From: Begonia masoniana | Taxonomy: Eukaryota; Streptophyta; Magnoliopsida; Cucurbitales; Begoniaceae | DNA length: 64,000 bases | Assembly (NCBI GenBank): GCA_022432975.1 | Contig: CM039509.1 | Location: forward strand, 11,498,621 to 11,562,620 | Direction: 5' to 3' | Shown here: positions 45,017 through 58,855 of the stretch, piece after piece | Position numbering within the stretch: position 1 is the stretch's first letter | How the letters are laid out: every line of letters begins with the position of its first letter | The notes under the pieces: model-generated | Database searches by the model: none | What the model saw: the letters and a program-made list of their open reading frames with translations, nothing else | What the model was told of the DNA's origin: nothing | Translations under genes and position numbers: made by a program

Positions 45017-48000
45017 CTTAGTTTCGCGTCCGTGAAGGTTGCTGGGTCCTCAATACACGTCATTCTCATCACTTCAAGTTAAAACCTTGAAAGTGAAATG
45101 GATAACTTAGGTTCTAACCACAACTCATGTAACACTCAACCTCATTTGCTTGATGCGTTCTACTATTTTGGAATAAATCAATTGAAGTGAAGTATCTAAT
45201 GCTTCATCAAGCGCAGTACTAAGTCTTAGTTACGCGTCCATGAAAGTTGTTGGGTCCTCAATACACGTCGTCCTCATCACTTCAAGATTAAACCTTGAAA
45301 GTGAAATGGATAACTTAGGTTCTAACCACAAGTCATGTAACACTCAGCCTAATTTGATTGATACGTTCAACTCTTTTGGAGCAAATAGATTAAAATGAAG
45401 TTTCTAATGCTTCATCAAGCGCATTACTAAGTCTTAGTTACGCGTCCATGAAAGTTGTTTGGTCCTCAATACACGTCGTTCTCATCACTTAAAGATAAAA
45501 CCTTGAAAGGAAATGGATAACTTAGGTTCTAACCACAAGTCATATAACACTCAAGCTCATTTGCTTGATACGTTTAACTCTTTTGGAACAAATCGATTGA
45601 ACTGAAGTTTCTAATGCTTCATCAAGCGCATTACTAAGTCTTAGTTACACGTCCATGAAGGTTGTTGGGTCCTCAATACACGACGTTCTCATCACTTTAA
45701 GTTAAAACCTTGAAAGGAAAATGGATAACTTAGGTTCTAACCACAAGTCATGTAACACTTAACATCATTTGCTTGATACGTTTAACTCTTTTGGAACAAA
45801 TCGATTGAAGTGAAGTTTCTAATGATTCATCAAGCGCATTACAAGGCCTTAGTTACGCGTCCATGAAGGTTGTTGGGTCCTCAATAAACGCCGTTCTCAT
45901 CACTTCAAGTTTAAACCTTGTAAGTGAAATGGATAACTTAGGTTCTAACCACAAGTCATGTAACACTCAACCTCATTTACTTTATACGTTTAACTCTTTT
46001 GGAACAAATCGATTGAAGTGAAGTTTATAATGCTTCATCGAGCGCATTACTAAGTCTTAGTTACGCGTCCATGAAAGTTGTTGGGTCCTCAATACACGTT
46101 GTTCTCATCACTTCAAGTTAAAACTTTGAAATTGAAATGGATAACTTAGGTTCTAACAACAAGTCATGTAACACTCAACCTCATTTGCTTGATACGTTCA
46201 ACTCTTTTGGAACAAATAGATTAAAATGAAGTTTCTAATGCTTCATCAAGCGCATTACTAAGTCTTAGTTACGCGTCCATGAAAGTTGTTTGGTCCTCAA
46301 TACACGTCGTTCTCATCACTTAAGTTAAAACCTTGAAAGGAAATGGATAACTTAGGTTCTAACCACAAGTCATATAACACTCAAGCTCATTTGCTTGATA
46401 CGTTAACTCTTTTGGAACAAATCGATTGAACTGAAGTTTCTAATGCTTCATCAAGCGCAGTACTAAGTCTTAGTTACACGTCCATGAAGGTTGTTGGGTC
46501 CTCAATACACGTCGTTCTCATCACTTAAGTTAAAACCTTGAAAGGAAATGGATAACTTAGGTTCTAACCACAAGTCATATAACACTCAAGCTCATTTGCT
46601 TGATACGTTTAACTCTTTTGGAACAAATAGATTAAAATGAAGTTTCTAATGCTTCATCAAGCGCATTACTAAGTCTTAGTTACGCGTCCATGAAGGTTGT
46701 TGGGTCCTCAATACACGTCGTTCTCATCACTTCAAGTTAAAACCTTGAAAGGAAATGGATAACTTAGGTTCTAACCACAAGTCATGTAACACTTAACATC
46801 ATTTGCTTGATACGTTTAACTCTTTTGGAACAAATCGATTGAAGTGAAGTTTCTAATGATTCATCAAGCGCATTACAAGGCATTAGTTACGCGTCCATGA
46901 AGGTTGTTGGGTCCTCAATAAACGTCGTTCTCATCACTTCAAGTTTAAACCTTGTAAGTGAAATGGATAACTTAGGTTCTAACCACAAGTCTTGTAACAC
47001 TCAACCTCATTTACTTTATACGTTTAACTCTTTTGGAACAAATCGATTGAAGTGAAGTTTATAATGCTTCATCGAGCGCATTACTAAGTCTTAGTTACGC
47101 GTCCATGAAAGTTGTTGGGTCCTCAATACACGTGTTATCATCACTTCAAGTTAAAACCTTTGAAATTGAAATGGATAACTTAGGTTTCTAACCACAAGTC
47201 ATGTAACACTCAACCTCATTTGCTTGATACGTTTAACTCTTTTGGAACAAATCGATTGAAATGAAGTTTCTAATGCTTCATCAAGCGCATTACTAAGTCT
47301 TAGTTACGCGTCCACAAAGGTTGTTGGGTCCTCAATACACGTCGTTCTCATTACTTCAAGTTTAAACATTGAAAGTGAAATGGATAACTTAGGTTCTAAC
47401 CACAAGTCATGTAACACTCAACCTCATTTGCTTTATACGATCAACTTTTTTGGAACAAATCGATTGAAGTAAAGTTTCTTATGCTTCATCAAGCACATTA
47501 CTCGGTCTTAGTTTCGCGTCCGTAAAGGTTGTTGGGTCCTCAATACACGTCGTTCTCATCACTTCAAGTTAAAACCTTGAATGTCAATTGGATAACTTAG
47601 GTTCTAACCACAAGTCATGTAACACTCAACCTAATTTGCTTGTTACGTTCAACTCTTTTGGAACAAATCGATTGAAGTGAAGTTTCTAATGCTTCATCAA
47701 GCGCATTACTAAGTCATAGTTACGCGTCCATGAAGGTTGTTGGGTCCTCAATATACGTCGTTTTAATCACTTCAAGATTAAACATTAAATGTGAAATGGA
47801 TAACTTAGGTTATAACCGCAAGTCAGGTAACACTCAGCCTAATTTGCTTGATACGTTTAACTCTTTTGGAACAAATAGATTGAAGTGAAGTTTCTAATGC
47901 TTCATCAAGCGCATTACTAAGTCTTAGTTACGCGTCCATGAAAGTTGTTGGGGTCCTCAATACACGTCGTTCACATCACTTCAAGTTAAAACCTTGAAAG

Positions 48001-50472
48001 GAAATGGATAACTTACGTTCTAACATCAAGTCATGTAACACTCAAGCTCATTTGCTTGATACGTTTAACTCTTTTTGAACAAATCGATTGAACTGAAGTT
48101 TCTAATTTTTCATCAAGCGTATTACTAAGTCTTAATTACGCGTCCATGAATGTGGTTGGGTCCTCAATATACGTCGTCTCATCACTTCAAGTTAAACCTT
48201 GAAAGTGAAATGGATAACTTAGGTTCTAACCACAAGTCATGTAACACTCAACCTCATTTGCTTGATACGTTCAACTCTTTTGGAACAAATCTATGAAGTG
48301 AAGTTTCTATGCTTCATCGAGTGCATTACTAAGCTTTAATTACGCGTCCATGATGGTTTTTTTAGTCCTCAATACACGTCGTTCTCATCACTTGAAGTTA
48401 AAACCATGAATGTGAAATGGATAACTTAGGTTTTAACCACAAGTCATGTAACACTCAACCTCATTTGCTTGATACGTTCAACTCTTTTGGAACAAATCGA
48501 TAGAAGTTAATTTTCGAATGCTTCATCAAGCGCATTACTAAGTCTTAGTTGTGCATCCATGAACGTTGTTGGGTCCTCAAAACATGTCGTTCACATCATT
48601 TCAAGTTAAAACCTTGAAAGTGAAATGAATAACCTAGGTTCTAACCACAAGTCATGTAACACTCAACCTAATTTGCTTGATACGTTCAACTCTTTTGGAA
48701 CAAATAGATTGAAGTGAAGTTTCTACTACTTCATCAAGCGCATTACTAAGTCTTAGTTACGCGTCCATGAAAGTTGTTGGGTCCTTAATACATGTCGTTC
48801 TCATCACTTCAAATTAAAACCTTGAAAGGGAAATGAATAACTTAGGTTCTAACCAGAAGTCATGTAACACTTAACCTCATTTGCTTGATACGTTTAACTC
48901 TTTTGTAACAAATCCATTGAAGTGAAGTTTCAAATGCTTCATCAAGCGCATTACTAAGTCTTAGTTACGCGTCAATGAAGGTTGTTGGGTCCTCAATACA
49001 CGTCAATTTCATCCCTTCAACATTAAACCTTGAAAGTGAAATTGATAACTTAGGTTCTAACCACAAGTCATGTAACACTCAGCCTAATTTGCTTGATACG
49101 TTCAACTCTTTTGGAACAAATCGATTGAAGTATAGTTTCTTAAGCATCATCAAGTGCATTACTAAGCCTTAATTACGCGTCCATGAAGGATTTTGGGTCC
49201 TCAATACACGTCGTTCTCATCACTTTTAGTTAAAACCTTGAAAGGGAAATGGATAACTTAGGTTCTAACCACAAGGCATGTCACACTTACTCTCATTTGC
49301 TTGATACGTTTAACTCTTTCGGAACAAATCGATTGAAGTGAAGTTTCTAATGCTTCATCAAGCGCATTACTAATCCTTAGTTACGCGTCCATGAAGGTTG
49401 TTGGGTCCTCAATACACGTCGTTCTCATCACTTTAAGTTAAAACCTTGAAAGGGAATGGATAACTTAGGTTTTTAACCACAAGTCATGTAACACTTAACC
49501 TCATTTGCTTGATACGTTTAACTCTTTTGGAACAAATCGATTGAAGTGAAGTTTCTAATGATTCATCAAGCGCATTACAAGGCCTTAGTTACGCGTCCAT
49601 GAAGGTTGTTGGGTCCTCAATAAACGTCGTTCTCATCACTTCAAGTTTAAACCTTGTAAGTGAAATGGATAACTTAGGTTCTAACCACAAGTCATGTAAC
49701 ACTCAACCTCATTTGCTTTATACGATCAACTCTTTTGGAACAAATCGATTGAAATAAATTTCTTATGCTTCATCAAGCCATTACTCGGTCTTAGTTTCGC
49801 GTCCGTGAAGGTTGTTGGGTCCTCAATACACGTCGTTCTCATCACTTCACTTTAAAACCTTGAATGAGAAATGGATAACTTAGGTTCTAGCCACAAGTCA
49901 TGTAACACTCAACCTCATTTGCTTGATACGTTTAACTCTTTTGGAACAAATCGATTGAAATGAAGTTTCTAATGCTTCATCAAGCGCATTACTAAGTCTT
50001 AGTTACGCGTCCATAAAGGTTGTTGGGTCCTCAATACACGTCGTTCTCATTACTTCAAGTTTAAACTTTGAAAGTGAAATGGATAACTTAGGTTCTAACC
50101 ACAAGTCATATAACACTTAAGCTCATTTGCTTTATACGATCAACTTTTTTGGAACAAATCGATTGAAGTAAAGTTTCTTATGTTTCATCAGGCACATTAC
50201 TCGGTCTTAGTTTCGCGTCCGTGAAGGTTGTTGGGTCCTCAATACTCGTCGTTCTCATCACTTCAGGTTAAAACCTTGAATGTGAAATGGATAACTTAGG
50301 TTCTAACCACAAGTCATGTAACACTCAACCTCATTTGCTTGATACGTTTAACTCTTATGGAACAAATTGATTAAATTGAAGTTTCTATTGCTTCATCAAG
50401 CGCATTACTAAGTCTTAGTTACGCGTCCATAAAGGTTGTTGGGTCCTCAATACACGTCGTTCTCATCACTTC
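45017..50472. repeat. 208-bp satellite array, tract 9, with homogenised variant blocks
   Basis: About 26 monomers. Blocks containing 'cattacaagg', 'aataaacg(t/c)cgtt' and 'ccttgtaagtg' lie at 45838, 46862 and 49563; the spacings of 1024 and 2701 bp are about 5 and 13 monomers. The 'aatatacgtcgttttaatc' plus 'taaccgcaagtcagg' monomer at about 47740 repeats one at about 43560. No gene. Confidence 0.95.
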
Positions 50473-51195
50473 TGATGTGGGCAAGGATGGCATTGAAGAA
50501 GAGTTGGGCCAAGAAGAATACTTAATGGAGTTGAAAATACCAAATGGACCTATCACTAGAGCTCGGGCCAAGAAGCTTCAAGAAGAAGTCCAAAATAACT
50601 TATTTCAAGAACCAAGACCACTTGAAGAATTGGGCCTTAAAGTTATTAATGTGTTACAAATACAAATGGAGTTTGATTAGGCCCAAATTAAGCAAAGAAG
50701 GCTCTAGAATGAGTAATTTCGAAGTGACATCCACTAGGCATTTAATATTGGCATAGAGAAGGCCAAAAGGTGTTTTGATGGTTTCCAAGAAGGCTGAACC
50801 TAGACCATATTAGAAGCAAAGTTCTTTCTCATGTTTTCAAGGCTATTTAATGCCTATTCTAGACTATTCTTGTAAGCCTATAAATACTTGGGAGTTCTTC
50901 ATTGTAAGACACACTAGAATGAGAATTATCTTGTGAGAATTTCCTCCAAACTGTTCTTCTGTAGAACTTGCGGAAATTTCAAGTGCAACCACTTGATTTC
51001 CAACCCTTATAATATTGGTTTCTTGCTCTTCCATAGCAACGGGGTCAATATTCCTTTCTTGATACTATTGGTTTCTGGTTGTCATATAACCACAGGTCAT
51101 TAGTCCTAAACTTTGAAACTACTATTGGGCGATCCTGAAGTTGATTCCATCTATTGACGTTGGGTCTCACAACAAGTTTGTTGAGGTTTGAATCA
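50473..51195 (+). mobile_element. Solo LTR, third gypsy LTR subfamily
   Basis: A 723-bp LTR with perfect TSD ACTTC (50468-50472 and 51196-51200). It starts TGATGTGGGCAAGG and ends GGTTTGAATCA. Candidate TATA box tataaata at 50879-50886. It has no PBS or internal region. Sequence outside the coding tail is unlike families A and C, so a third CRM-like lineage has been active here. Confidence 0.94.
50477..50680 (+). pseudogene. Orphan gag-pol tail in solo LTR
   Basis: A 67-codon frame starting at the LTR edge: acidic DGIEEELGQEEYLMELK, then NGPITRARAKKLQEEVQ, then LKVINVLQIQMEF and a stop. The GPITRARAK motif and the position relative to the LTR start match the C-terminus of element C's polyprotein. 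This is the best preserved of the orphan tails. The ATG is fortuitous. I find no reason to think it is translated on its own. Confidence 0.78.
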
Positions 51196-54100
51196 ACTTC
51201 AAGATTAAACCTTGAAAGTGAAATGGATAACTTAGGATTGAAGTGAAGTTTCTAATGTTTCATCAAACGCATTACTATATCTTAGTTACGCGTCCATGAA
51301 GGTTGTTGGTTCCTCAATATACGTCGTTTTAATCACTTCAAGATTAAACCTTGGATGTGAAATGGATAACTTAGGTTATAACCACAAGCCAGGTAACACT
51401 CAGCCTAATTTGCCTGATACGTTTAACTCTTTTGGAACAAAAATGATTAAAGTTAAGTTTCTAATGCTTCATCAAGCGCATTACTAAATCGTAGTTACGT
51501 GTCCATGAAGGTTGTTGGGTCCTCAATACACGTCGTTCTCATTACTTCAAGTTAAAACCTTGAATGGTAAATGGATAACTTAGGTTCTAACCACAAGTCA
51601 AGTAACAGTAAACCTCATTTGCTTGATACGTTCAGCTCTTTTGGAACAAAACGATTGAAGTGAAGTTTCTAATGCTTCATCATGCGCATTACTAAGTCTT
51701 AGTTACGCTTCCATGAAGGTTTTTGGGTTCTCAATACATGTTGTTCTCATCAGTTCAAGATTAAACCTTGAAAGGGAAATGGATAACTTAGGTTCTAACC
51801 ACAAGTCAAGTAACACTTACTCTCATTTGCTAGATACGTTTAACTCTTTCGGAACAAATCGATTGAAGTGAAGTTTCTAATGCTTCATCAAGCGCATTAC
51901 TAATCCTTAGTTACGCGTCCATGAAGGTAATTGGGTCCTCAATACACGTTGTTCTCATCACTTTAAGTTAAAACCTTGAAAGGGAAATGGATAACTTAGG
52001 TTTTAACCACAAGTCATGTAACACTTAACCTCATTTGCTTGATACGTTTAACTCTTTTGGAACAAATCATTGAAGTGAAGTTTCTAATGCTTCTTCAAGA
52101 GCATTACTAAGTCTTAGCTACGCGTCCATGAAGGTTGTTCGGTCCTCAATACACATCGTTCTCATCACTTTAAGTTAAAACCTTGAAAGGGAAATAGATA
52201 ACTTAGGTTCTAACCACAAGTCATGTAACACTTAACATCATTTACTTTATACGTTTAACTCTTTTGGATCAAATCGATTGAAGTGAAATTTATAATGCTT
52301 CATCAAGCGCATTACTAGGTGTTAGTTACGCGTCCATGAAAGTTGTTGGGTCCTCAATACACGTTGTTCTCATCACTTCAAGTTAAAATTTTGAAAGGGA
52401 AATTGATAACTTAGGTTCTAACCACAAGTCATGTAACACTCAAGCTCATTTGCTTGATACGCTTAACTCTTTTGGAACAAATCGATTGAACTGAAGTTTC
52501 TAATGCTTCATCAAGCGCATTACTAAGTCTTAGTTACGCGTCCATGAAGGTTGTTGGGTCCTCAATACACGTCGTTCTCATCACTTCAAGTTTAAAACTT
52601 TATAGTGAAATGGATAACTTAGGTTCTAACCACAAGACATGTAACACTCAACCTCATTTGCTTGATACGTTTAACTCTTTTGGAACAAATCGATTGAACT
52701 GAAGTTTCTAATGCTTCATCAAGCGCATTACTAGGTCTTAGTTACGCGTCCATGAAGGTTGTTGGGTCCTCAATACACGTCGTTCTCATCACTTAAAGTT
52801 TAAACCTTGAAAGTGAATCGATAACTTAGGTTCTACCCACAAGTCAAGTAACACTCAACCTCATTTGCTTTATACGATCAACTCTTTTGGAACAAATCGA
52901 TTGAAATAAAATTTCTTATGCTTCATCAAAGCCATTACTCGGTCATAGTTTCGCGTCCGTGAAGGTTGTTGGGTCCTCAATACACGTCGTTCTCATCACT
53001 TCACTTTAAAACCTTGAATGAGAAATGGATAACTTAGGTTCTAGCCACAAGTCATGTAACATTCAACCTCATTTGCTTGATACGTTCAACTCTTTCGGAA
53101 CAAATCGATTGAAGTGAAGTTTCTTATGCTTCATCAAGACATTACTTAGCCTTAATTACGAGTCCATGAAAGTTTTTTGGTCCTCAATACACGTCGTTTT
53201 CATCACTTCAAGTTAAAACCTTGAAAGGGAAATGGATAACTTAGGTTCTAACCACAAGTCATGTAACACTCAACCTCATTTACTTGATACGTTTAATTCT
53301 TTTGGAACAAATCGATTGAAGTGAAGTTTCTAATGCTTCATCAAGCGCATTACTAAGTCTTAGTTATGCGTCCATGAAGGTTGTTGGGTCCTCAATACAC
53401 GTCGTTCTCATCACTTCAAGTTTAAACCTTGAAAGTGAAAAGGATAACTTAGGTTCTAAACACAAGTCAAGTAACACTCAACCTCATTTGCTTTATACGA
53501 TCAACTATTTTGGAACAAATTGATTGAAGTAAAGTTTGTTATGCCTCATCAAGCCCATTACTAAGTCTTAGTTTCACGTCCGTGAAGGTTGTTGGGTCCT
53601 CAATACACGTCGTTCTTATAACTTCAAGTTAAAATCTTGAATGTGAAATGGAAAACTTAGGTTCTAACCACAAGTCATGTAACACTCAACCTCATTTGCT
53701 TGATTCGTTCAACTCTTTTGGAACAAATCGATTGAAGTGAAGATTCTATTACTTCATCAAACGCATTACTAAGAGTTAATTACGCGTCCATGAAGGTTGT
53801 TGGGTCCTCAATACACGTTGTTCTTATCACTTCAAGTTAAAACCTTGAATGTGAAATGGATTACTTAGGTTCTAACCACAGGTCAAGTAACACTCAACCT
53901 CATTTGCTTGATATGTTCAACTCTTTTGGAGCAAATCGATTGAAGTGAATTTTCTAATGCTTCATCAAGCGCATTAGTAAGTCTTAGTTGTTCGTCCATG
54001 AAGGTTGTTGGATCCTCAATACACATCGTTCACATCACTTTAAGTTAAAACCTTGAAAGAAAAATGGATAACATAGGTTCTAACAACAAGTCATGTAACA

Positions 54101-57100
54101 CTCAACCTCATTTGCTTGATACGTTCAACTCTTTTGGAACAAATCGATTGAAGTGAAAGATCTAATGCTTCCTCAAGCACATTACTAAGTCTTAGTTACT
54201 CGTCCATGAAGGTTGTTGGGTCCTCAATACACGTCATTCTCATCACTTAAAGTTAAAATCATGAATGTGAAATGGATATCTTAGGTTCTAACCACAAGTC
54301 ATGTAACACTCAACCTCATTTACTTGATACATTCAACTATTTTGGAACAAATCGATTGAAGTGAAGCATCTTATGCTTCATCAAGCACATTACTAAGTCT
54401 TAATTACGCGTTCATGAAGGTTGTTGGGTCCTCAATACACGTCGTTCTAATCACTTCAAGTCAAAACATTGAATGTGAAATAGATAACTTAGGTTCTAAC
54501 CTCAAATCATGTAACTCTCAACCTCATTTGCTTGATACGTTCAACTCTTTTAGAACAAATCGATTGAAGTGAAGTTTCTAATGCTTCATCAAGCGCATTA
54601 CAAAGTCTTAGTTTCGCGTCCATGAAGGTTGTTGGGTCTTCAATATACGTCGTTCCCATCACTTCAAGTTAACATCTTCAATGTGAAATCGATAACTTAG
54701 GTTCTAACCACATGTCATGTAACACTCAACCTCATTTGCTTGATACGATCAGCCTTTTTGGAACAAATCGATTGAAGTGAAGTTTCTAATGCTTCATCAA
54801 GCGCATTACTAAGTCTTAGTTTCTCGTCCATGAAGGTTGTTGGGTCCTCAACGCACGTCGTTCTCATCACATCAAGTTAATATCTTGAATGTGAAATGGA
54901 TAACTTAGGTTCTAACCACAAGTCATATAACACTCAACCTCATTTGCTTGATACGATCAACTTTTTTGGAACAAATCGATTGAAGTGAAGTTTCTAATGA
55001 TTCATCAAGCGCATTACTAAGTCTTAGTTTCGCGTCCATGAAGGTTTTTGGGTCCTCAATACACGTCGTTCTCATCACTTCAAGTTAACATCTTGAATGT
55101 GAAATGGATAACTTAGGTTCTAACCACAAGTCATGTAACACTCAACCTCATTTGCTTGATACGATCAAGTTTTTTGGAACAAATCGATTGAAGTGAATTT
55201 CTAACGCTTCATCAAGCGCACTACTAAGTCTTAGTTTCGGGTCCATGAAGGTTGTTGGGTTCTCAGTACACGTCGTTCTCATCACTTCAAGTTAAAACCT
55301 TGAATGTGAGACGGATAATTTTGGTTCTAACCACAAGTCATGTAACACTCAACCTCATTTTCTTGATACGATTAACACTTTTGGAAAAAATCGATTGAAG
55401 TGAAGTTTCTTATGGTTCATCAAGCACATAAATAAGACATAGTTACGCATCCATAAAGGTTGTGAGGTACTAAATATACGTCGTTCTCATCACTTCAAGC
55501 TAAAACCTTGAATGTGATATGGATAACTTAGGTTCTAATCACAAGTCATGTAACACTAAACCTCATTTGCTTGATACGATCAACACTTTTGGAACAAATC
55601 GTTTGAAGTGAAGTGACTAATGCTTTATCAAGCACATTACTAAGTCTTAGTTTCGCAACCATGAAGGTTGTTGGGTCTTCAATTCAGGTCGTTCACAACA
55701 CCTCAAGTTAAAACCTTGAATGTGAAATGGATAACTTAGGTTCTAACCACAAGTCATGTACACTCAACCTCATTTGCTTTAATACGATCAACTCTTTTGG
55801 AACAAATCGATTGAAGTGAAGTTTCTTATGCTTCATCAAGCGCATTAATAAGTTTAATTACGCGTCCATGAAGGTTGTTGGGTCCTCAATACACGTCGTT
55901 CCTATCACTTCAAGTTAACATCTTGAATGTGAAATGGATAACTTATGTTCTAACCACAAGTCATGTAACACTCAACCTCATTTGCTTGATACGATCAACT
56001 TTTTTGGAAGAAATCGATTGAAGTGAAGTTTCTAATGCTTCATCAAGCGCATTACTAAGTCTTAGTTTCGCGTCCATGAAGGTTGTTCGGTTCTTAGTAC
56101 ACGTCGTTCTCATCACTTCAAGTTAAAACTTTGAATGTGAAATCGATAACTTAGGTTCTAACCACAAGTCCTGTCACACTAAACCTCATTTGTTTGATAC
56201 GATCAACTCTTTTGGAACAAATCTATTGAAGTGAAGTTTCTTATGCTTCATCAAGCGCATTACTAAGTCTTAGTTTCGCGTCCATGAATGTTGTTGGGTC
56301 CTCAATACACATCGTTCTTATCACTTCAAGTTATCATCTTGAATGTGAAATGGATAACTTAGGTTCTAACCACAAGTCATGTAACACTCAACCTTATTTG
56401 CTTGATACGATCAACTTTTTTGGAACAAATCAATTGAAGTGAAGTTTCCAATGCTTAATCAAGCGCATTACTAAGTCTTAGTTTCGTGTCCATGAAAGTT
56501 GTTGGGTCCTCAGTACACGTCGTTCTAATCACTTCAAGTTAAAACATTGAATGTGAAACGGATAACCTAGGTTCTAGCCACAAGTCATGTAATACTCAAC
56601 CTCATTTGCTTGATACGATCAACTCATTTGGAACAAATCGATTGAAGTGAAGTTTCTAATGCTTGATCAAGCGCAATATTAAGTCTTAGTTTCGCATCCA
56701 TGAAGGTTGTTTGGTCCTCAATACACGTCGTTCTCATCACTTCAAGTTAAACCTTGAAGGTGAAATGGATAACTTAGGTTTTACCACAAGTCCTGTAACA
56801 CTCAACCTCATTTGCTTGTTACGTTTAACTCTTTTGGAACAAATCGATTGAAGTGAAGTTTCTAATGCTTCATCAAGCGCATTACTAAGTCTTAGTTACG
56901 CGTCCATGAAGGTTGTTGGGTCCTCAATACACGTCGTTCTCATTTCTTCAAGTTTAAACTTTGAAAGTGAAATGGATAACTTAGGTTCTAACCAAAAGTC
57001 ATGTAACACTCAACCTCATTTGCCTTATACGATCAACTTTTTTGGAACAAATCGATTGAAGTAAAGTTTCTTATGCTTCATCAAGCCATTACTCGGTCTT

Positions 57101-58855
57101 AGTTTTGCGTCCGTGAAGGTTGTTGGGTCCTCAATACACGTCGTTCTCATCACTTCACTTTAAAACCTTGAATGAGAAATGGATAACTTAGGTTCTAGCC
57201 ACAAGTCATGTAACATTCAACCTCATTTGCTTGATACGTTCAACTCTTTCGGAACAAATCGATTGAAGTGAAGTTTCTTATGCTTCATCAAGACATTACT
57301 TAGCCTTAATTACGCGTCCATGAAAGTTTTTTGGTCCTCAATACACGTCGTTTTCATCACTTCAAGTTAAAACCTTGAAAAGGAAATGGATAACTTAGGT
57401 TCTAACCACAAGTCATGTAACACTCAACCTCATTTACTTGATACGTTTAATTCTTTTGGAACAAATCGATTGAAGTGAAATTTCTAATGCTTCATCAAGC
57501 GCATTACTAAGTCTTAGTTACGCATCCATGAAGGTTGTTTTTTCCTCAATACACGTCGTTCTCATCACTTCAGGTTAAAACCTTGAATGTGAAATGGATA
57601 ACTTAGGTTCTAACCACAAGTCATGTAACACTCATCCTCATTTGCTTGATACGTTTAACTCTTTTGTAAAAATTGATTAAATTGAAATTTCTAATGCTTC
57701 ATCAAGCGCATTACAAAGTCTTAGTACGGTCCATGAAGGTTATTGGGTTCCTCAATACACGTCGTTCTCATCAATTCAAGATTAAACCTTGAATGTGAAA
57801 TGGATATAAATTAGCTTCCAACCACAAGTCATGTAACACTCAGCCTAATTTGCTTGATACGTTTAACCTTTTTGGAACAAATCGATTGAAGTGAAGTTTC
57901 TAATGCTTCATCAAGCGCATTACTAAGTCTTACTTACGCGTCCATGAAGGTTGTTGGGTCCTTAATACACGGTCGTTCTCATCACTTCAAGTTAAACCTG
58001 AAAGGGAAATGGATAACTTAGGTTCTAACCACAAGTCATGTAACACTCAACCTTATTTGCTTGATACGTTCAACTCCTTTTGGAACCAATAGATTGAATT
58101 GAAATTTCTAATGCTTCATCAAGCGCATTACTTAGTCTTAGTTACTCGTCCTTGAAAGTTGTTGGGTCCCTCAATACACGTCGTTCTCATCACTTCAGTT
58201 AAAACCTTGAAAGGGAAATAGATAACTTAGGTTCTAACACAAGTCATGTAACACTCAACCTCATTTGCTTATACGATCAACTTTTTTGGAACAAACGATT
58301 GAAGTAAAGTTTCTTATGCTTCATAAGCCCATTACTCGGTCTTAGTTTCGCGTCCGTGAAGGTTGTTGGGTCCTCAATACACGTCGTTCTCATCATTTCA
58401 CTTTAAAACCTTGAATGAGAAATGGATAACTTAGGTTCTAGCCACAAGTCATGTAACATTCAACCTCATTTGCTTGATACGTTCAACTCTTTCGGAACAA
58501 ATCGATTGAAGTGAAGTTTCTTATGCTTCATCAAGACATTACTTAGCCTTAATTATGCGTCCATGAAAGTTTTTTGGTCCTCAATACACGTCGTTGTCAT
58601 CACTTTAAGTTAAAACCTTGAATGTGAAATGGATAACTTAGGTTCTAACCACAAGTCATGTAACACTCAAACTCATTTGCTTGATACGTTCAACTATTTT
58701 GGAACAAGTCGATTGAAGTGAAGTTTCTAATGCTTCATCAAGCGCATTACTAAGTCTTATTTACGAGTCCATGAAGGTTGTTGGATCCTTAATACACGTC
58801 GTTCTCATCACTTCAAGATTAAACCTTGAAAGTGAAATGGATAACTTAGGTTCTC
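51196..58855. repeat. 208-bp satellite array, tract 10
   Basis: About 37 monomers, the longest uninterrupted tract. At about 51237 a monomer is cut short: 'ggataacttagg' joins directly to 'attgaagtgaag', losing roughly 75-95 bp. The 'tcactttaaaacc...gagaaatgg' variant occurs at 53005, 57159 and 58402 (spacings 4154 and 1243 bp, about 20 and 6 monomers), each followed by the 'tttcggaac ... agacattacttagcc' monomer. No gene. Confidence 0.95.

Noticed and set aside
44478..45035. Two plus-strand frames in the solo LTR (one very hydrophobic, near 44580-44640)
   Set aside because: The hydrophobic stretch is translation of a T-rich tract. The second frame crosses the LTR end into satellite. Neither is conserved in the other family A LTRs.
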